A stretch of 64,000 nt of DNA from Gillisia sp. Hel1_33_143 (GTDB lineage Bacteria; Bacteroidota; Bacteroidia; Flavobacteriales; Flavobacteriaceae): positions 1,860,001 through 1,924,000 of the forward strand of contig NZ_LT629737.1 of NCBI RefSeq assembly GCF_900104765.1, given 5' to 3'. The translations under genes and the position numbers were made by a program. This document shows positions 28,197 to 35,959 of this stretch, one piece after another; the stretch's first letter is position 1; every line of letters starts with the position of its first letter. A model generated the notes under the pieces. The model was not told the origin of the DNA, searched no databases, and was given only the letters and a program-made list of their open reading frames with translations.

Positions 28197-29324
28197 ATGA
28201 CTAAAAAAAGAATTCTTTTCTTAACAGGCACCAGAGCAGATTTTGGAAAGATAAAATCGCTTATTCAGATCTTAGATTCGGATGTGGATTTTGAAGTCTT
28301 TGTTTTTGTAACCGGAATGCATCTTCAGCAGGAATATGGGTATACATTACTTGAAATTGAACGCTGTAATTTTTCCAACGTTCATACCTTCGAAAATTTT
28401 ACTCATGAAACTACCATGGATCTAACACTGGCAAAGACTATTGAAGGTTTGTCTGGATATATAAAGGAGATCGATCCAGACATGATCGTGGTACATGGAG
28501 ATCGAGTAGAAACTTTGGCAGGAGCTATTGTAGGGTCGTTGAATAATATTTTAGTGGCGCACATAGAGGGTGGTGAGATCTCTGGTACAGTAGATGAATT
28601 GATAAGACATAGCGTAAGTAAGTTGAGTCATATTCATTTTGTTTCTAATAATGAAGCTTGTAAGAGGTTAATTCAAATGGGTGAATTGGAGAAATCGATC
28701 TTTGAAATTGGATCGCCTGATATCGATCTAATGTTATCCCCGTATCTTCCTGCTTTGGATGTTGTTAAAGAATATTATCAAATTTCATTTAAGCACTATG
28801 CAGTAGCAATGTTTCATCCTGTTACCACAGAAGTATTGCATATAGAGACCTATGTAAAAAACTTTATAGATGCTTTATTGAATGATGATCATAATTATGT
28901 AGTGATCTATCCTAATAATGACTTAGGAAGTAAAACTATTTTGAAAGAATACAAACGCATTTTAGATAATAAAAGATTCAGGCTTATCCCATCTTTAAGA
29001 TTTGAATATTTTCTGAGTCTTCTAAAGGAAACTCAATTTATAATTGGTAATAGCAGTGCCGGGATTAGAGAAGCTCCTTATTACCAAATACCTATAATAA
29101 ACATTGGAACAAGACAACAAAATAGATCTCAATTTGCAGATATTATCCATGTAGATTATGATATAAAAAGTATTAGCAAAGCATTAGATATGGTAGACGA
29201 TCACCAAATTAGCTATCAACAAACATCATATGGTAAGGGAAACAGTTCAGTTGAGTTTTTGACAGCTCTTAAGAATTCTACTTTGTGGGAGATTAATCAT
29301 CAGAAACAGTTTAAAGACCTATAG
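28197..29324 (+). CDS. neuC: UDP-GlcNAc 2-epimerase, hydrolysing
   Basis: Provides ManNAc for NeuB by hydrolysing and epimerising UDP-GlcNAc. It has 375 residues from ATG 28197, 13 bases after the neuB stop. An in-frame TTG at 28173 would overlap neuB and add an unconserved octapeptide. Motifs: ILFLTGTRADFGKIKSLI, FVTGMHLQQEYGYT, VVHGDRVETLAGAIVG, HIEGGEISGTVDELIRHS, GNSSAGIREAPYY. The HIEGG...DELIRHS pattern separates it from WecB. The order neuA-neuB-neuC makes a complete route from UDP-GlcNAc to CMP-Neu5Ac. Confidence 0.94.
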   Translation: MTKKRILFLTGTRADFGKIKSLIQILDSDVDFEVFVFVTGMHLQQEYGYTLLEIERCNFSNVHTFENFTHETTMDLTLAKTIEGLSGYIKEIDPDMIVVHGDRVETLAGAIVGSLNNILVAHIEGGEISGTVDELIRHSVSKLSHIHFVSNNEACKRLIQMGELEKSIFEIGSPDIDLMLSPYLPALDVVKEYYQISFKHYAVAMFHPVTTEVLHIETYVKNFIDALLNDDHNYVVIYPNNDLGSKTILKEYKRILDNKRFRLIPSLRFEYFLSLLKETQFIIGNSSAGIREAPYYQIPIINIGTRQQNRSQFADIIHVDYDIKSISKALDMVDDHQISYQQTSYGKGNSSVEFLTALKNSTLWEINHQKQFKDL

Positions 29325-29391
29325 TTGGATAAATAACTTCTGAATAAATTTTAATACTTTTTAGAATCTTCCCCTTACTCACTATTATTTT

Positions 29392-29399
29392 TATCTTTG
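29392..29399 (+). promoter_or_regulatory. Candidate -7 promoter element
   Basis: TATCTTTG fits TAnnTTTG exactly and lies about 28 bases before the TTG start at 29427, in the 102-base gap after neuC. No clear -33 TTG is visible at the expected distance, so this is a weak call. Confidence 0.3.
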
Positions 29400-29426
29400 G
29401 CTAATACCCATTTATCATTATAAAAT

Positions 29427-30827
29427 TTGAGCTCTAAAAAAATTTTAATTTTACTTCCTGATGGTGTAGGTTTAAGAAACTTTGCCTTTTCTAATTTTGT
29501 AGAGATTGGAGAGCAATTAGGGTGGGAGGTGATCTTTTGGAATCAAACTCCGTTCTATTTGAGTTCTCTTGGATTAAAGGAAATCAAACTTCAAGTTAAA
29601 CCAAGACCATTTACAGATCTTATAAAAAGAGCTAAGATAAATTCAGAACTAAGTCATTTCGAAAATAAATGGAATGATTCGGTATATAGTTCTTATAAAT
29701 TCTCGCCTTCGTCTAGTGGAATTAAAGCAAGACTCAAAAATACAATTGTCTCAATTTTAGAGAGCCGATCAAAGAATGAGAATGGATTAAAGCAATTGAG
29801 AAATAGGTTAAAAAAGTCTGAACGAAGTTCCAAATTTTACGATCATTGCAAAGTGGTCTTAAAAAGAGAAAAGCCGGATATTGTATTTTGTACCAGTCAG
29901 AGACCAGTAACGGCAATAGCACCACTTACTGCAGCGCAAGATTTAAATATTCCAACCGCTTCCTTCATCTTTTCCTGGGATAACCTGTCTAAAGCCACAT
30001 TAGTGGTAGAAGCAGATCACTATTTTGTTTGGAGTAAATATATGATGGACGAATTGGTTAAATATTATCCTTATATAAATACCAAGAATATACATATTAC
30101 AGGCACACCACAGTTTGAAGCTCATTACAATGCCAGCTTACTTATATCTAAAGAAGTTTTTTTTGAACAGCATAATTTAGATCTTCAAAAAAAATATATT
30201 TGTTTTAGCGGAGATGATATTACAACTTCACCCGATGATCCTCAGTACTTGGAAGATCTGGCAAAAGCGGTGCAAACTTTAAATGCTGAAGGACTTCATC
30301 TAGGTATCATATTTAGAAGATGCCCTGTAGATTTTTCGGGAAGATATCAGGCTGTTATAGATACATATCCTGAAATAATAAAAGAGATAAGTCCTCTGTG
30401 GGAGAAACAAGGCGATAGTTGGAATACCATTTTGCCAACCAAAGCAGATGTGGCCTTACAGGTGAATACTGTACAATATAGCAGTGCTTTGATTAATTTA
30501 GGTTCTACTATGGTGTTTGATGCCGTAACTCATAACAAATCTTGCTTTTATATCAATTATGATGTAGAAAATAAAAAAGTTGAAGATTGGAGCACAGAAA
30601 ATATCTATAAATATGTTCATTTTAGATCGATGCCATCTTCCAATTCTGTAATATGGATAAATAGTAAGAATGAGATAGCAAATAAAATTGCAAGCTTACT
30701 AAATAACGATGATGAAGACGTGATTAGAAATGCCAAGACTTGGTTTAACGTGATCAATGAATCTCCAGCAGATAAGGCTTCAGAACGTATCTGGAAATGT
30801 TTAGAGAAGATCAAAACAAATAATTAA
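29427..30827 (+). CDS. Unassigned GT-B-like protein, possible glycosyltransferase
   Basis: A 466-residue cytoplasmic protein directly after neuABC. The N-terminus ILILLPDGVGLRNFAFSNF looks like the first Rossmann strand of a GT-B enzyme. IVFCTSQRPVTAIAP and SFIFSWDNLSKATLV near residues 153-195 sit at the domain hinge. YSSALINLGSTMVFDAVTHN near residues 352-371 resembles the donor-site helix of UDP-sugar epimerase-like and glycerophosphotransferase-like GT-B proteins. The sialyltransferase D/E-D/E-G and His-Pro motifs of families GT38, GT52 and GT80 were not found. The start is TTG at 29427. By position it is a candidate for using CMP-sialic acid, but that is inference. Confidence 0.6.
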   Translation: MSSKKILILLPDGVGLRNFAFSNFVEIGEQLGWEVIFWNQTPFYLSSLGLKEIKLQVKPRPFTDLIKRAKINSELSHFENKWNDSVYSSYKFSPSSSGIKARLKNTIVSILESRSKNENGLKQLRNRLKKSERSSKFYDHCKVVLKREKPDIVFCTSQRPVTAIAPLTAAQDLNIPTASFIFSWDNLSKATLVVEADHYFVWSKYMMDELVKYYPYINTKNIHITGTPQFEAHYNASLLISKEVFFEQHNLDLQKKYICFSGDDITTSPDDPQYLEDLAKAVQTLNAEGLHLGIIFRRCPVDFSGRYQAVIDTYPEIIKEISPLWEKQGDSWNTILPTKADVALQVNTVQYSSALINLGSTMVFDAVTHNKSCFYINYDVENKKVEDWSTENIYKYVHFRSMPSSNSVIWINSKNEIANKIASLLNNDDEDVIRNAKTWFNVINESPADKASERIWKCLEKIKTNN

Positions 30828-30838
30828 TTATTTAGTCT

Positions 30839-31768
30839 ATGGAGAATACTGTTCCAAAATTATCTATTGTTAGCCCTGTTTATCAAAGTGAGGCTACTCT
30901 TGAACTTTTAGTTTCAGAGGTCGAAAAGGTAATGAAGAGTATGCAGGTCTCTTATGAGATAATTCTGGTAGATGACAGAAGTAAAGATAATAGCTGGAGT
31001 ATTCTTCAAAGCATATCGAAAAAAAATATTGAAGTAACTGCTGTAAGATTAAGTAGAAATTTTGGACAGCACCCTGCAATTATGGCTGGTTTATCAATAT
31101 CTAAAGGAGATTGGGTGGTTGTTCTAGATTGTGATCTTCAAGATCAACCTAAAGAAATTGTCAAACTATATGAAAAGGCAATGGAGGGCTATGATGTTGT
31201 TTTGGCTAAAAGAGTTGATAGACAAGATTCTTTTTTTAAAAAAACTTCCTCTTATATTTTTTCTAAATCTTATAAAATATTTACTGATACACATTACGAT
31301 CATGAAATTGCAAATTTCGGAATATATAAAAAGAAGGTAATCTCATCAATATTAGAAATATCAGATTACATAAAATTCTTTCCTTTATTTGTCAAATTTG
31401 TTGGTTTTAATGTTACATCTTTAGAGGTTGATCATGCAAATAGAGAAGAAGGGAAATCTAGTTATAGCTATTCTAAGTTGATTAGTTTGGCATTTAATAC
31501 TATCATTTCATTTTCTAATAAACCATTAAAACTATTTGTGAAGTTTGGGTTGTTGGTTTCTATATTATCATTTTTAGTTGGTGTTTATTATATGATCTTA
31601 GCTTTTACGGGAAAGATAGAAGTGTTAGGATTTAGTTCCATTATTATTTCCATTTGGTTCCTCTCGGGTGTGATTATTACTACCATTGGAGTTTGTGGAA
31701 TATATTTAGGTAAGATATTCGATCAAACAAAAAATCGACCTGTTTATATAATTGATGAGATTGTATGA
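30839..31768 (+). CDS. Polyprenyl-phosphate glycosyltransferase (ArnC/GtrB-like)
   Basis: GT2 enzyme that transfers a sugar from a nucleotide donor to undecaprenyl phosphate. It has 309 residues: LSIVSPVYQSEATLELLVSE, IILVDDRSKDNSW, RLSRNFGQHPAIMAGL, VVLDCDLQDQPKEI with the DxD site near residues 98-100, and DRQDSFFKKTSSY. Two C-terminal membrane segments lie at about 233-258 and 268-293. The C-terminus GVCGIYLGKIFDQTKNRPVY is typical of ArnC/GtrB. Such lipid-linked sugars are donors for GT-C enzymes acting outside the membrane, and a GT-C-like gene follows at 33553. The sugar is unknown. Confidence 0.9.
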   Translation: MENTVPKLSIVSPVYQSEATLELLVSEVEKVMKSMQVSYEIILVDDRSKDNSWSILQSISKKNIEVTAVRLSRNFGQHPAIMAGLSISKGDWVVVLDCDLQDQPKEIVKLYEKAMEGYDVVLAKRVDRQDSFFKKTSSYIFSKSYKIFTDTHYDHEIANFGIYKKKVISSILEISDYIKFFPLFVKFVGFNVTSLEVDHANREEGKSSYSYSKLISLAFNTIISFSNKPLKLFVKFGLLVSILSFLVGVYYMILAFTGKIEVLGFSSIIISIWFLSGVIITTIGVCGIYLGKIFDQTKNRPVYIIDEIV

Positions 31769-32451
31769 AAGTAATTTTAAAAGGTTGGGATTCCAATTTT
31801 TTCAACCTGAAAGTTGGAGAGTATAAAGTTGAAAATAATGTTGGGCAAAACGTCAAAGCAGCTGACTTTGATTTAATTTATTGTTATTCAGAATCTGAAA
31901 TTAATTTATCTCTTTCAAACTTTCTTAATAGCTATTCTGAAATTCAATTAAATTTTAGAAAAAAAATAATTCCTATAAACTATAAACATCCTGAAATATT
32001 TGAACTAAACCAATTATCAGAATTTAATATAAATGAACTTTATGAATTAGCTTATGAAAGCGGTAAGTATAGCCGTTTTAAATTAGACTCAAAATTCTCC
32101 GAAAAACAGTTTCAGGAATTATATGAAAAATGGATTGATAATTCTATAAATTCACAATTTGCAGATATCTTCTTAATTTTTTTCAAGGATGAAAAGATTA
32201 CTGGATTTGTAACTTGTAATGTGGGAAAAGATTCTGCTTCTATAGGTTTATTAGCTGTAAACGAGAATCAACAAGGAAAAGGAATTGGTCGAATTTTAAT
32301 ACATAGCCTAGAATCATATTTACATAAAAATAGTATTGATATACTAAATGTGGTTACTCAATCTGAAAATAATGTAGCTATTGACTCTTATAAAAAAATG
32401 GGATTCGAATTAATAACTCAGAAATATATTAAACATTATTGGAAATTATGA
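31765..32451 (+). CDS. GNAT N-acetyltransferase, WecD-like
   Basis: Acetyl-CoA-dependent acetyltransferase of 228 residues. The N-terminal WDSNFFNLKVGEY and the middle part SRFKLDSKFSEKQFQELYEK recall WecD (dTDP-fucosamine acetyltransferase). The GNAT core is visible as ASIGLLAVNENQQGKGIGR near residues 151-169 (acetyl-CoA pyrophosphate-binding loop QQGKGIG) and SENNVAIDSYKKMGFEL. It overlaps the preceding gene by 4 bases and the WecE-like gene by 4 bases. The likely role is N-acetylation of the amino sugar made by the next gene's product. Confidence 0.82.
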   Translation: MKVILKGWDSNFFNLKVGEYKVENNVGQNVKAADFDLIYCYSESEINLSLSNFLNSYSEIQLNFRKKIIPINYKHPEIFELNQLSEFNINELYELAYESGKYSRFKLDSKFSEKQFQELYEKWIDNSINSQFADIFLIFFKDEKITGFVTCNVGKDSASIGLLAVNENQQGKGIGRILIHSLESYLHKNSIDILNVVTQSENNVAIDSYKKMGFELITQKYIKHYWKL

Positions 32452-33575
32452 TTCCCTTTAACAAACCATATTTTACAGGTAATGAATCTCGCTACATTGA
32501 AGAGGCGGTTAAGTCTGGTAAAATTTCAGGAAACGGTAATTTCACTAAAAAATGTCAACATTTTTTGGAGCAGGAATTTGGTTTTAACAAGTGCCTACTT
32601 ACCACTTCTTGTACAGATGCCTTGGAAATGGCAGCTATCTTACTAGATATTCAGCTGGGAGATGAGGTTATTATGCCTTCTTACACTTTTGTTTCTACTG
32701 CCAATGCATTTGTTTTACGAGGTGCCAAGATAATTTTTGCAGATAGCAAAAACACACACCCGGGATTCGATGAACATTCTCTAGAGAGTTTGATTACTCC
32801 TAGAACAAAAGCAATTGTACCGGTTCATTATGCAGGTGTTGCTTGTAATATGGATTTGATCATGCATCTTGCGAAAAAATATAACCTATTTGTAGTAGAA
32901 GATGCGGCTCAAGCAATTGGAGCATACTATACAGATAGAAACGGAATTCAAAAGGCATTAGGTTCTATTGGACACTTGGCAGCATTTTCTTTTCATGAAA
33001 CCAAGAATATAATCTCCGGAGAAGGTGGGATGTTGGTTGTAAATGATGACAATTTTGTGGAAAGAGCAGAGATTATTTGGGAAAAAGGTACAAATAGGGC
33101 TCAATTTTTTAGAGGTGAGATCAATAAATATGAATGGGTAGATATAGGTTCTTCGTTCTTACCTTCTGAAATTGTTGCTGCTTTTCTTTGGGCACAATTA
33201 GAAAACATAGAAAGTATCCAACAAAAAAGGCTTCGATTATGGAATACATATAACGAAGAGCTGAAAGATTGGGCCACACAAAATGAAATAAAACTTCCCT
33301 TTATTCCTGACTATGCAAGTAATAATGCCCATATGTTTTATTTAGTATGTAACTCTTTAGAACAAAGGACCAGACTCATTGAATTTCTTAGAGAAAATGA
33401 AATTTTAGCGGTATTTCATTATGTTAGTTTGCACTCGAGTGAATTCTATAGAAAGAATAACGAATATTTTCAATTAACCAACTCAGATATTTATACAGAG
33501 CAGCTAGTGAGATTGCCCTTCTTTTTTGAATTAGAAATAAATAAGGTGATAGATGTACTTAAAAAATTTCATTAA
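32448..33575 (+). CDS. wecE: dTDP-4-amino-4,6-dideoxygalactose transaminase-like aminotransferase
   Basis: PLP-dependent DegT/DnrJ/EryC1/StrS aminotransferase of 375 residues from ATG 32448, overlapping the previous stop. It closely follows the E. coli WecE pattern: MIPFNKPYFTGNE, SGKISGNGNFTKKCQ, GDEVIMPSYTFVSTANAFVL, VPVHYAGVACNMD, VVEDAAQAIGAYY, and the PLP-lysine motif FSFHETKNIISGEGG near residues 180-194. KGTNRAQFFRGEINKYEW is also WecE-like. It makes a dTDP-4-amino-4,6-dideoxyhexose, probably acetylated by the adjacent WecD-like enzyme. dTDP-glucose synthesis genes (rmlA, rmlB) are not in the window. Confidence 0.92.
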   Translation: MIPFNKPYFTGNESRYIEEAVKSGKISGNGNFTKKCQHFLEQEFGFNKCLLTTSCTDALEMAAILLDIQLGDEVIMPSYTFVSTANAFVLRGAKIIFADSKNTHPGFDEHSLESLITPRTKAIVPVHYAGVACNMDLIMHLAKKYNLFVVEDAAQAIGAYYTDRNGIQKALGSIGHLAAFSFHETKNIISGEGGMLVVNDDNFVERAEIIWEKGTNRAQFFRGEINKYEWVDIGSSFLPSEIVAAFLWAQLENIESIQQKRLRLWNTYNEELKDWATQNEIKLPFIPDYASNNAHMFYLVCNSLEQRTRLIEFLRENEILAVFHYVSLHSSEFYRKNNEYFQLTNSDIYTEQLVRLPFFFELEINKVIDVLKKFH

Positions 33576-34782
33576 ACATTCAGGAAAGTTTTTTGAGATT
33601 ACCTTTTTGTGTTTAACGGTAATATATTCGTTTTTGAGCGCATACTATTTTTTAACACTTCCGGGAGGTAGTGTAGATGAGATAGTATTCCTAAACGATC
33701 TTGATCTTATTGAAACTAAAGGTTGGTATGCTGCTATTTCTAAAAACATATCTATCCCTTATCTGGGGCTTGTTTACTCTCTATCAATTTTAATAGGAAA
33801 AGTGGTTGCACTTAGGTTGATAAATGTGATCTTATTGCTATTGTTGCTCTTCTATTTCTATTTTAGAAAATTGAGCAAAGTCGGTTTTACATTTTTGATA
33901 TTTTATATCAGTACTGTTGCATATTTTTATAGTGGAACTAACGATACCTTATTCGTGTTCAGTTTAGTTGTTTTTTTGAATGAAATAAGAAGGGCAGCTA
34001 ATAAGGAAAGTTACAGCGTGAATTTGGCATTATTAGCCCTATTTATAGCTGTTTTTACCAGAGAATTGTATCTCGTTTATTTACCGGTAATCCTTATAGG
34101 ATTATTTATTATGGTTAAAGTGGGGATAAATTTGAATAAGAGAAGCTGGATTCCATTAGCACTGTTAGCTATGTTTTTATTCTGTAATTTACCATCGCTA
34201 GTTTCAAACGGGAACTTATCTTACGATAGAAAGTTACCTCCGGAAGAGGTACATGCAACTTGGACTCAGCGTCAATATTTAGCTCAAATTATGGTTAATA
34301 ATGGGCAGCTTCCAAATTATTATCATCCTAGTTGGGAACAAACAGATGAATATTTAAAAATAAATGGAGATAAATCATTACCAGATGGAATTCTTCAAGG
34401 TTTATTTTTTGATGTTTCATTTACCTTAAAAGAATTTGTAAAGGATCTGTTACATGTATTTATTTATAGCTCTAGAGGACTAGGGTTTATATTGTTAATA
34501 TGTTTAGGTTACCTATTTTTAGAGATATTAAAAAACAGAAGTATCAGTTTAAATCTATTTTCTCCCGGTGTAGCTTTAATAATGCTTATTATATTTTCGT
34601 TGATTATAATTTCTTATGTTGAAATGAGGTGGCTTAGTCCTATATTTATTCTGTTAATTGCATATTATAGCGATCTAATAAGGGTAAATAAAATTCACTT
34701 TCTGTTAAAAAATATCAATTTATTTTTCTTTTGTATCCTTGCAGGGTATGGAGTTTTCAAAATATTAAACCGAATTTATTAA
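33553..34782 (+). CDS. Polytopic membrane protein, probable GT-C glycosyltransferase
   Basis: A 409-residue membrane protein with roughly ten hydrophobic segments. The first loop after the first segment contains GGSVDEIVFLND with Asp42-Glu43, the acidic pair expected in the first extracytoplasmic loop of GT-C enzymes. FTRELYLVYLPVIL and a large soluble loop (about residues 215-290, including LPNYYHPSWEQTDEY) follow. It overlaps the WecE gene by 23 bases. GT-C enzymes use polyprenyl-phosphate sugars, which the ArnC/GtrB-like enzyme encoded upstream would supply. I did not recognise a specific family; O-antigen polymerase is an alternative, Wzx flippase less so. Confidence 0.6.
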   Translation: MYLKNFIKHSGKFFEITFLCLTVIYSFLSAYYFLTLPGGSVDEIVFLNDLDLIETKGWYAAISKNISIPYLGLVYSLSILIGKVVALRLINVILLLLLLFYFYFRKLSKVGFTFLIFYISTVAYFYSGTNDTLFVFSLVVFLNEIRRAANKESYSVNLALLALFIAVFTRELYLVYLPVILIGLFIMVKVGINLNKRSWIPLALLAMFLFCNLPSLVSNGNLSYDRKLPPEEVHATWTQRQYLAQIMVNNGQLPNYYHPSWEQTDEYLKINGDKSLPDGILQGLFFDVSFTLKEFVKDLLHVFIYSSRGLGFILLICLGYLFLEILKNRSISLNLFSPGVALIMLIIFSLIIISYVEMRWLSPIFILLIAYYSDLIRVNKIHFLLKNINLFFFCILAGYGVFKILNRIY

Positions 34783-35934
34783 ATGATGCATATTGCCTTC
34801 ATAACTCCAGAATATCCTCATTCATTCACCAATAGTTCCGGAGGTTTGGGCACCAGTATTAAAAATCTCGCACACTCGCTGATACATCAAGGTATGGAAG
34901 TGAGTATTTTTATTTATGCTCAAGATCAAAACAAAACTTTTAAAGAAGACAAGATCAATTTTTATCTTATAAAACAAAAGAGCTATAAATTTGGTGGCTT
35001 TTATTTTTACAGGAAATATCTTCAGCAATACATAAATAAAAAAGTAAAAGAAAAATCTATAGATCTTTTAGAAGCTCCAGACTGGACAGGGATCACTGCT
35101 TTTATGAAGTTCAAATGTCCTTTGGTGATAAGGCTTAATGGCTCTGATGGTTATTTTTGCCATTTAGAAAATAGAGAACAAAAGCCTAAGAATAGATTAT
35201 TTGAAAAAAGAGCCTTGCAAGCTGCAAATGCAATAGTTTCTGTAAGTGCTTTTACAGCAAAAGTAACATCTGACATCTTTAAATTAGAAAAGAAGATAAC
35301 AGTTATTCCCAACAGTCTAGATCCAAATAATTTTATGCCTTCAACTTTAAAGGTTGATAAAAACTTGTTGCTATATTTTGGTACTATAATTCGTAAAAAG
35401 GGAGTTTTAGAATTAGCTAGTATCTTTAATAAAGTAGTACAAGAGAAGCCAAATGCTAAACTTCTCTTATTAGGAAAAGATGTGGTAGATGTTTTTGAAA
35501 ACAAATCGACTTTAGAATTATTTATAACTTCGCTAAGTAAAGAGGCCAAATCTATGGTAGAACATTTACAAGAAGTAAGTTATTCGGAAGTTCAAAACTA
35601 CATAGCATCTGCCAAGGTGATACTGCTTCCAAGTTTTGCAGAAGCATTGCCAATGACTTGGTTAGAAGCTATGTGTATGGAAAAGGCTTTGGTAACCTCT
35701 AATGTGGGATGGGCTCCAGAGGTAATGATAGATGGCGAAACAGGCTTTACAGTAGATCCTAAAGATCATGCCTCTTATGCCAGTAAGATCGTTAAGTTAA
35801 TGAATGAAAATCACTTGAATGAACAAATGGGCAAAGCTGCTCGTAAGCAAGTATTATCTAAATTCTCAACAGATGTAGTTGTCTTGCAAAATATTGAATT
35901 TTACAGGAAAGTTATCTTAAATTTTAAAGTTTAA
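34783..35934 (+). CDS. Family 4 glycosyltransferase
   Basis: GT-B retaining-type glycosyltransferase of 383 residues. The N-terminal domain has IAFITPEYPHSFTNSSGGLG (the GGLG/GGAE-type acceptor loop) and VVSVSAFTAKVTSDIF-like positions near 150. The second domain has NLLLYFGTIIRKKGVLELA near 196-214 and the donor-site motif EALPMTWLEAMCMEKALV near 287-304. GWAPEVMIDGETGFTVDP follows. It is contiguous with the membrane protein gene upstream. Donor and acceptor are unknown. Confidence 0.92.
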   Translation: MMHIAFITPEYPHSFTNSSGGLGTSIKNLAHSLIHQGMEVSIFIYAQDQNKTFKEDKINFYLIKQKSYKFGGFYFYRKYLQQYINKKVKEKSIDLLEAPDWTGITAFMKFKCPLVIRLNGSDGYFCHLENREQKPKNRLFEKRALQAANAIVSVSAFTAKVTSDIFKLEKKITVIPNSLDPNNFMPSTLKVDKNLLLYFGTIIRKKGVLELASIFNKVVQEKPNAKLLLLGKDVVDVFENKSTLELFITSLSKEAKSMVEHLQEVSYSEVQNYIASAKVILLPSFAEALPMTWLEAMCMEKALVTSNVGWAPEVMIDGETGFTVDPKDHASYASKIVKLMNENHLNEQMGKAARKQVLSKFSTDVVVLQNIEFYRKVILNFKV

Positions 35935-35959
35935 CCATTTTTGAATAGTATTCTAATTT

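Noticed and set aside
33553-34782. Membrane protein considered as a Wzx flippase
   Set aside because: About ten segments with a large soluble loop and an Asp-Glu pair in the first loop fit GT-C better than the 12-segment MOP flippase pattern.
35151-35549. 132-codon open frame on the minus strand
   Set aside because: It lies wholly inside the well-supported GT4 gene 34783-35934 on the opposite strand and shows no protein family character.
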